Shown here one piece after another: positions 5,455 to 8,123 of a DNA stretch of 8,123 nt. The stretch comes from WS-9 sp036274595 (GTDB lineage Bacteria > Eisenbacteria > RBG-16-71-46 > SZUA-252). Positions within the stretch are counted from its first letter, which is position 1. Every line of letters begins with the position of its first letter. The position numbers and the translations under genes were made by a program. The notes beneath the pieces were generated by a model. The model did not search any database. It was not told where the DNA came from and saw only the letters and a list, made by a program, of their open reading frames with translations. Location: the NCBI GenBank assembly GCA_036274595.1, contig DASUFL010000044.1, positions 1-8,123 on the forward strand, written 5' to 3'.

Positions 5455-6000
5455 ATGAGAAGCCGATTCGAGGAATACAAAGAGGACGATCACCTGGACG
5501 AACCGGTCACCATCACGGGTCGCCAGCTACGTTCTCTCAAGCGCGCCGCCCTGACCGGGATGATCGCGACGATACTCGCCATCATCGCCGTGGGACTCGG
5601 AGCCTGGAATCTCGTGCAGGCAGGCAAGAGCGGTCCGGCGGATCCCATGAGCTCGGAGCCGGCCGCGCAAGCTCAGCCCGCTCCGGCGGCCGCGGCGACC
5701 GACTCCGTGCCGTCGCCCGTGCCCACGCCGCAGCCGATCCAGACGGGTGCCGCCGCGACGCCAGCGCCATCCACCGCCCCGGCCGCCGCCCCGGCTACGG
5801 TCCCACGGCACGCATCGACGGCCACACCGAGCTCGAAGCACTCGCGCTCGGCCAGGAGCTCGGCGTCGAGCGGTGAGGAGCCGGTGACCACGCCCGCGTT
5901 CTCGCCCTCCGCGGCTCCGGTTTCGCCCGCGATGCCGACGCCGGAGCCCGTCGCGCCGAAGCCGGCACAGGCTGCGCCACCGGACACGAGCAAGCACTAG
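5455..6000 (+). CDS. Single-pass membrane protein with long Pro/Ala-rich periplasmic tail (181 aa)
   Basis: Residues 1-32 are a charged cytoplasmic head: acidic EEYKEDDHLDE, then basic RQLRSLKR before the membrane. By the positive-inside rule this puts the N-terminus in the cytoplasm. Residues about 33-54 are one hydrophobic helix (GMIATILAIIAVGLGAW). The remaining 125 or so residues are almost only P, A, S, T with scattered charges, including PEPVAPKPAQAAPP near the end. They are probably extended and disordered in the periplasm. The layout recalls the anchor and spacer of TonB or of envelope-spanning proteins, but no terminal folded domain is present. I recognise no family. It has its own ribosome binding site and a candidate sigma-54 promoter, directly after the sigma-54 activator gene, so it may be that regulator's target. 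The tail shares five identical codons (QPIQT) with the lipoprotein gene at 216-869. Confidence 0.8.
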   Translation: MRSRFEEYKEDDHLDEPVTITGRQLRSLKRAALTGMIATILAIIAVGLGAWNLVQAGKSGPADPMSSEPAAQAQPAPAAAATDSVPSPVPTPQPIQTGAAATPAPSTAPAAAPATVPRHASTATPSSKHSRSARSSASSGEEPVTTPAFSPSAAPVSPAMPTPEPVAPKPAQAAPPDTSKH

Positions 6001-6028
6001 GCACCCCGGCCCACTCCCTACTCGGGGC

Positions 6029-6058
6029 TTGAGTGAGCGCACGAGGCGGGGCTAGCAT
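6029..6058 (+). promoter_or_regulatory. Candidate sigma-70-type promoter TTGAGT-18-TAGCAT
   Basis: TTGAGT (6029-6034) and TAGCAT (6053-6058) each match the housekeeping consensus at four of six positions and are 18 nt apart. The expected start of transcription is about 6065-6068, at or just before the first ATG of the next gene. That implies a leaderless or very short-leader mRNA. TAGCATG recurs at 6573-6579 before the phosphodiesterase gene, but without a -35 box. Confidence 0.35.
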
Positions 6059-6079
6059 GCCCCTTAGATGGGGGGGCCG

Positions 6080-6505
6080 ATGCCGATCGAATACGAAATC
6101 GACCATACCCGGCGTGTCGTGATTGCGCGGGGACGGGGTGTCCTCGGAGAAGGCGACTTCTTCGAGTACCAGAAGGACGTGTGGTCCCGGGACGAAGTCC
6201 GGGGCTATGACGAGCTGGTGGACATGCGCGCGGTGGACGAGGTGATCCTCCCCACCGCGGATCGGATGCGGGCGCTCGCCTCCCTGTCCGCCGACATGGA
6301 CGTCAAGCGCGGCACCATCCTGGGCGCGAGCACCAAGCTCGCCGTCATCGCGCCGCAGGATTTCGCCTACGGGCTCGGCCGCATGTACGAAGCCTACCGG
6401 AGCTTTCAGCCCTCGAGCACGAAGGAGGTCGCAGTCTTTCGCACCGCGGCTGAAGCGGTCGCGTTCCTGGGCCTCCACGGCGTCGTCCTCGACCCGGTGA
6501 AGTGA
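6080..6505 (+). CDS. Small cytoplasmic protein of unnamed family, possibly STAS/SpoIIAA-like (141 aa)
   Basis: The sequence has no signal peptide or membrane helix. It opens with a beta hairpin (IEYEIDHTRRVVIARGRGVL) and then alternates helices and strands: a helix around DFFEYQKDVW, strand DELVDMRAV, helix RMRALASLSADMD, strand KLAVIAP, helix FAYGLGRMYEAYR, strand EVAVFRT, and a final helix EAVAFLGL. This order and the DELVDMR strand resemble SpoIIAA-like STAS-fold proteins, which bind partners rather than catalyse. The phospho-accepting serine of true anti-sigma antagonists is not evident. ATG 6080 is preceded by GGGGGG (6071-6076); the upstream in-frame ATG 6068 adds only MGGP and would be nearly leaderless if the promoter at 6029-6058 is real. 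The gene stands alone, with its stop followed by a 128-nt gap. Function is unknown; fold assignment is moderate. Confidence 0.82.
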   Translation: MPIEYEIDHTRRVVIARGRGVLGEGDFFEYQKDVWSRDEVRGYDELVDMRAVDEVILPTADRMRALASLSADMDVKRGTILGASTKLAVIAPQDFAYGLGRMYEAYRSFQPSSTKEVAVFRTAAEAVAFLGLHGVVLDPVK

Positions 6506-6633
6506 TCGCGGCCCGGCCGCGTTCGGATCAAACGCTCCGCGCTTCCCACCCGAGGAACAGGTCCCGCGCCCGTAGCATGTCCGACACGACTCCGCTGCCC
6601 CATCGACTCCACGCGACGGCTACCCTGCCGACC

Positions 6634-7548
6634 ATGCTCCGGCGGCTGACGCTGTCTCTCCTCGCGATCCTGGTCTCCCCGCCTTGGGCCCAGGCGACGC
6701 CGCACCGGCCGATTCCGGCCCTCTCGCACGTGGTGATCCTGAGCGTGGATGGGCTCCGCGGAGACATTGCGCTTCGCGCCAACGCCCCGACGCTCCGCGC
6801 TCTCCTCGCGCACGGGAGCTTTACGATGTGGGCTCGCACCACCGACGTCGCGGTCACTCTCCCATCGCATATGTCCATGCTGACCGGCGTTCCGCCGGAG
6901 AAGCATCGCGTCGACTGGAACGACGACCAGCCCGGCCGCTATCCCGCGTGGCCGACTCTGTTCGAGCTGGCGCGCCAGGCGGGCTACTCGACCGCGATGG
7001 CCGCGGGCAAATCGAAGTTCCATGCGTTCCAGGAACCGGGCGCTCTCGACTGGTCCTACGTCCCCAGCGCGAGCGTCGCGACCGATGCGTCGGTCGCGGA
7101 CACGGCGGTCGCGACCATCGCGCTCCACCGGCCGGGGGTCCTGTTCGTCCATCTTCCCGGCGTGGACAGCGCGGGACACCGGTACGGATGGGGTTCGCAG
7201 GAGCAGCTCGACGCCATCACGGTCGCGGATGCGAGCATCGGGCGGGTGCTGGACGCGCTGCGCGAGGAGCATCTCATGGACTCGACGCTCGTCATCGTGA
7301 GCGCGGACCACGGAGGCGCGGGGAGATCGCACGGAGGGGTCGACCCGCGGAGCCGGTTCATTCCCTGGATCGCGGCGGGACCGGGCGTTTGCGCGAATCT
7401 GGACCTGACGATCGATGCGAATCTCTCGGTGAGAACCGAAGACACGTTCGCGACCGCGGCGTACGTGCTCGGAATCACGCCGCCGAAGCGCGTCGATGGC
7501 AAGCCGGTGATGGAGATCTTCTGCCCGTCGGGGGGCGCCCGCCGCTAG
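6634..7548 (+). CDS. Secreted alkaline-phosphatase-superfamily phosphodiesterase / nucleotide pyrophosphatase-like (304 aa)
   Basis: Residues 1-21 form a signal peptide (MLRRLTLSLLAILVS, probable cut after AQA), so the enzyme acts in the periplasm or outside. All superfamily metal ligands and the nucleophile are visible: D39 (SVDGLR), Thr75 as nucleophile in VTLPSHMSMLTG, D178 and H182 (VDSAGHRYG), D225 and H226 (SADHGG), and H233 (RSHGG). This is the bimetal site of type I phosphodiesterases and nucleotide pyrophosphatases (ENPP-like), which hydrolyse phosphodiester or pyrophosphate bonds. Substrate cannot be told. At about 300 residues it is a compact version with little cap insertion. ATG 6634 is chosen for the signal peptide, although it has no clear ribosome binding site. 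The frame is open to a GTG at 6502 overlapping the previous stop, but that would bury the signal peptide behind 44 arginine-rich residues. Its stop is interleaved with that of the convergent hydrolase. Confidence 0.87.
   Translation: MLRRLTLSLLAILVSPPWAQATPHRPIPALSHVVILSVDGLRGDIALRANAPTLRALLAHGSFTMWARTTDVAVTLPSHMSMLTGVPPEKHRVDWNDDQPGRYPAWPTLFELARQAGYSTAMAAGKSKFHAFQEPGALDWSYVPSASVATDASVADTAVATIALHRPGVLFVHLPGVDSAGHRYGWGSQEQLDAITVADASIGRVLDALREEHLMDSTLVIVSADHGGAGRSHGGVDPRSRFIPWIAAGPGVCANLDLTIDANLSVRTEDTFATAAYVLGITPPKRVDGKPVMEIFCPSGGARR
7545..7548. other. CTAG palindrome forming both stop codons of a convergent gene pair
   Basis: TAG at 7546-7548 ends the phosphodiesterase on the plus strand. 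The reverse complement of 7545-7547 is TAG and ends the hydrolase on the minus strand. The two coding regions therefore overlap by four bases, and no terminator can lie between them. Confidence 0.85.
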
Positions 7549-8123
7549 CGCGCTGGGGCAGCCGTGACGAATTTCCGGATCATCTCGATCACGTTCGGAT
7601 CGACGTGATCCGGATTTTCGTATTCGGAGGGCGAGGGCTTCCCTTCCCCGCGGATGAACAGGTGGTTCAAATGGGGCAGCGTCTGGACGATCGCCCCCTT
7701 CTGTCCCTCGAGTCCCACCCGCCACGTGGCGAGATCCTCGTCCGCGACCTGGAAATCACGTTCGCCGCGAAGCACGAGCACGGGCTTGCCGAGCTTCTTC
7801 GCCATGGCGACCCCGTCGCGCTTGGACCAGTCGAGCCAGTAGGCGCCGCTCGCACCGAGCAGGGTTCCCTCGGGGGCTTTTCCTTGCCGTAGGATCGCAG
7901 CCTTCGTTTCGATGTCCGCGATCTGATCGGGCGGGGCTTCGAGATAGCGCATCTGGGCGAGCACGATGTCCCACGGCGGCCGGCCGGGCGGCGCGAGCGC
8001 CACCACTCCGGCGATGTTCCCCGCCCGCACGGCGATCTCCGGCGCGAGCAGCGCGCCCAGGCTGTGCCCGATCACGAAGACCCGCTTCGGATCCACTTCG
8101 GGACGCGCCGCGAGCTGATGCGC
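7545..8123 (-). CDS. Alpha/beta hydrolase, C-terminal part, 5' end beyond the right edge
   Basis: The frame is open to the window edge, where it reads AHQLAARPEVDPKRVFVIGHSLG, so the GTG at 8096 is an internal valine codon and not the start. The GHSLG nucleophile elbow, a V-LVLRGERDFQV strand with the likely catalytic aspartate (GERD), and HLNHLF with the likely catalytic histidine form a full triad in the right order. The P-E-VDPKRVFVIGHSLG lead-in is typical of secreted or cytoplasmic esterases of the dienelactone-hydrolase/prolyl-oligopeptidase-like group (BAAT/DLH type). Between them sits an insertion (about 8030-7820) with WDIVLAQMRYLEAPPDQ that looks like a helical cap. Substrate cannot be inferred. 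A signal peptide or N-terminal domain may lie outside the window. It is convergent with the phosphodiesterase gene and overlaps it by four bases. Confidence 0.87.
   Translation of the reverse strand, partial: AHQLAARPEVDPKRVFVIGHSLGALLAPEIAVRAGNIAGVVALAPPGRPPWDIVLAQMRYLEAPPDQIADIETKAAILRQGKAPEGTLLGASGAYWLDWSKRDGVAMAKKLGKPVLVLRGERDFQVADEDLATWRVGLEGQKGAIVQTLPHLNHLFIRGEGKPSPSEYENPDHVDPNVIEMIRKFVTAAPAR

Noticed and set aside
3741..5480. A 579-codon open frame on the minus strand across the regulator gene
   Set aside because: It is antisense to a regulator with every catalytic motif intact. Its translation is arginine/glutamate-rich without any domain pattern, as expected from GC-rich codon bias.
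6004..6027. CCCCG/CGGGG hairpin after the membrane-protein stop, as a terminator
   Set aside because: There are only 5 bp around a 14-nt loop and no T tract, which is too weak to call.
6502..6633. GTG start at 6502 for the phosphodiesterase, overlapping the previous stop
   Set aside because: It would put 44 Arg/Ser/Pro-rich residues before a clear signal peptide that begins at 6634.
1..8123. Search by eye for tRNA, rRNA, CRISPR repeats, IS ends and toxin-antitoxin or defence genes
   Set aside because: No cloverleaf, spaced direct repeat, transposase motif or defence-type domain was seen. The window looks like ordinary chromosomal sequence.

Overview
The window is GC-rich bacterial chromosomal DNA with strong G/C third-position bias. 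That bias fills the non-coding strands with long spurious open frames. The Sec and lipoprotein signals, the RlpA-type envelope protein, and the two-component system with a membrane kinase and a sigma-54 activator indicate a diderm (Gram-negative type) bacterium. The low-homology look of several proteins and their proline/alanine-rich tails would fit an uncultured, deep-branching lineage such as Eisenbacteria, Gemmatimonadota or Myxococcota. I cannot fix the phylum from the sequence alone. I see no mobile element, tRNA, rRNA or CRISPR array.

Left part (1-1146): the 3' end of an RlpA-like septal/cell-wall protein runs into a perfect 11-bp hairpin terminator. This is shared with a convergent minus-strand gene for a predicted Ig-like lipoprotein. 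A 277-nt divergent intergenic region follows. It holds a weak sigma-54-like site and a small dyad containing a perfect TTGACA hexamer.

Central part (1147-5237): three tightly packed plus-strand genes form an evident operon. They encode a secreted protein with an N-terminal beta-rich domain and a periplasmic-binding-protein-like region, an NtrY-like membrane histidine kinase, and an NtrX/NtrC-type sigma-54-dependent response regulator. The first two overlap by ATGA and the last two are 3 nt apart. The simplest reading is that the secreted protein feeds a periplasmic signal to the kinase, which phosphorylates the regulator, which then opens sigma-54 promoters. This is inferred from gene order and domain content.

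Immediately downstream (5238-6000) a 217-nt gap carries the best sigma-54 promoter candidate of the window (GG at -24, TTGCA at -12, correct spacing) and several small hairpins. It leads to a single-pass membrane protein with a long Pro/Ala/Ser/Thr-rich periplasmic tail, which is the natural candidate target of the regulator.

Right part (6001-8123): a small cytoplasmic protein of an unnamed, possibly STAS/SpoIIAA-like family is followed by a secreted alkaline-phosphatase-superfamily phosphodiesterase with all its metal ligands. The window ends in the 3' part of a convergent alpha/beta hydrolase that runs off the right edge. The last two genes share their stop codons through one CTAG palindrome. 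The most promising lead is the binding-protein/kinase/regulator operon with its adjacent candidate sigma-54 target. It looks like a three-component envelope-sensing unit, not a wholly new class of system.
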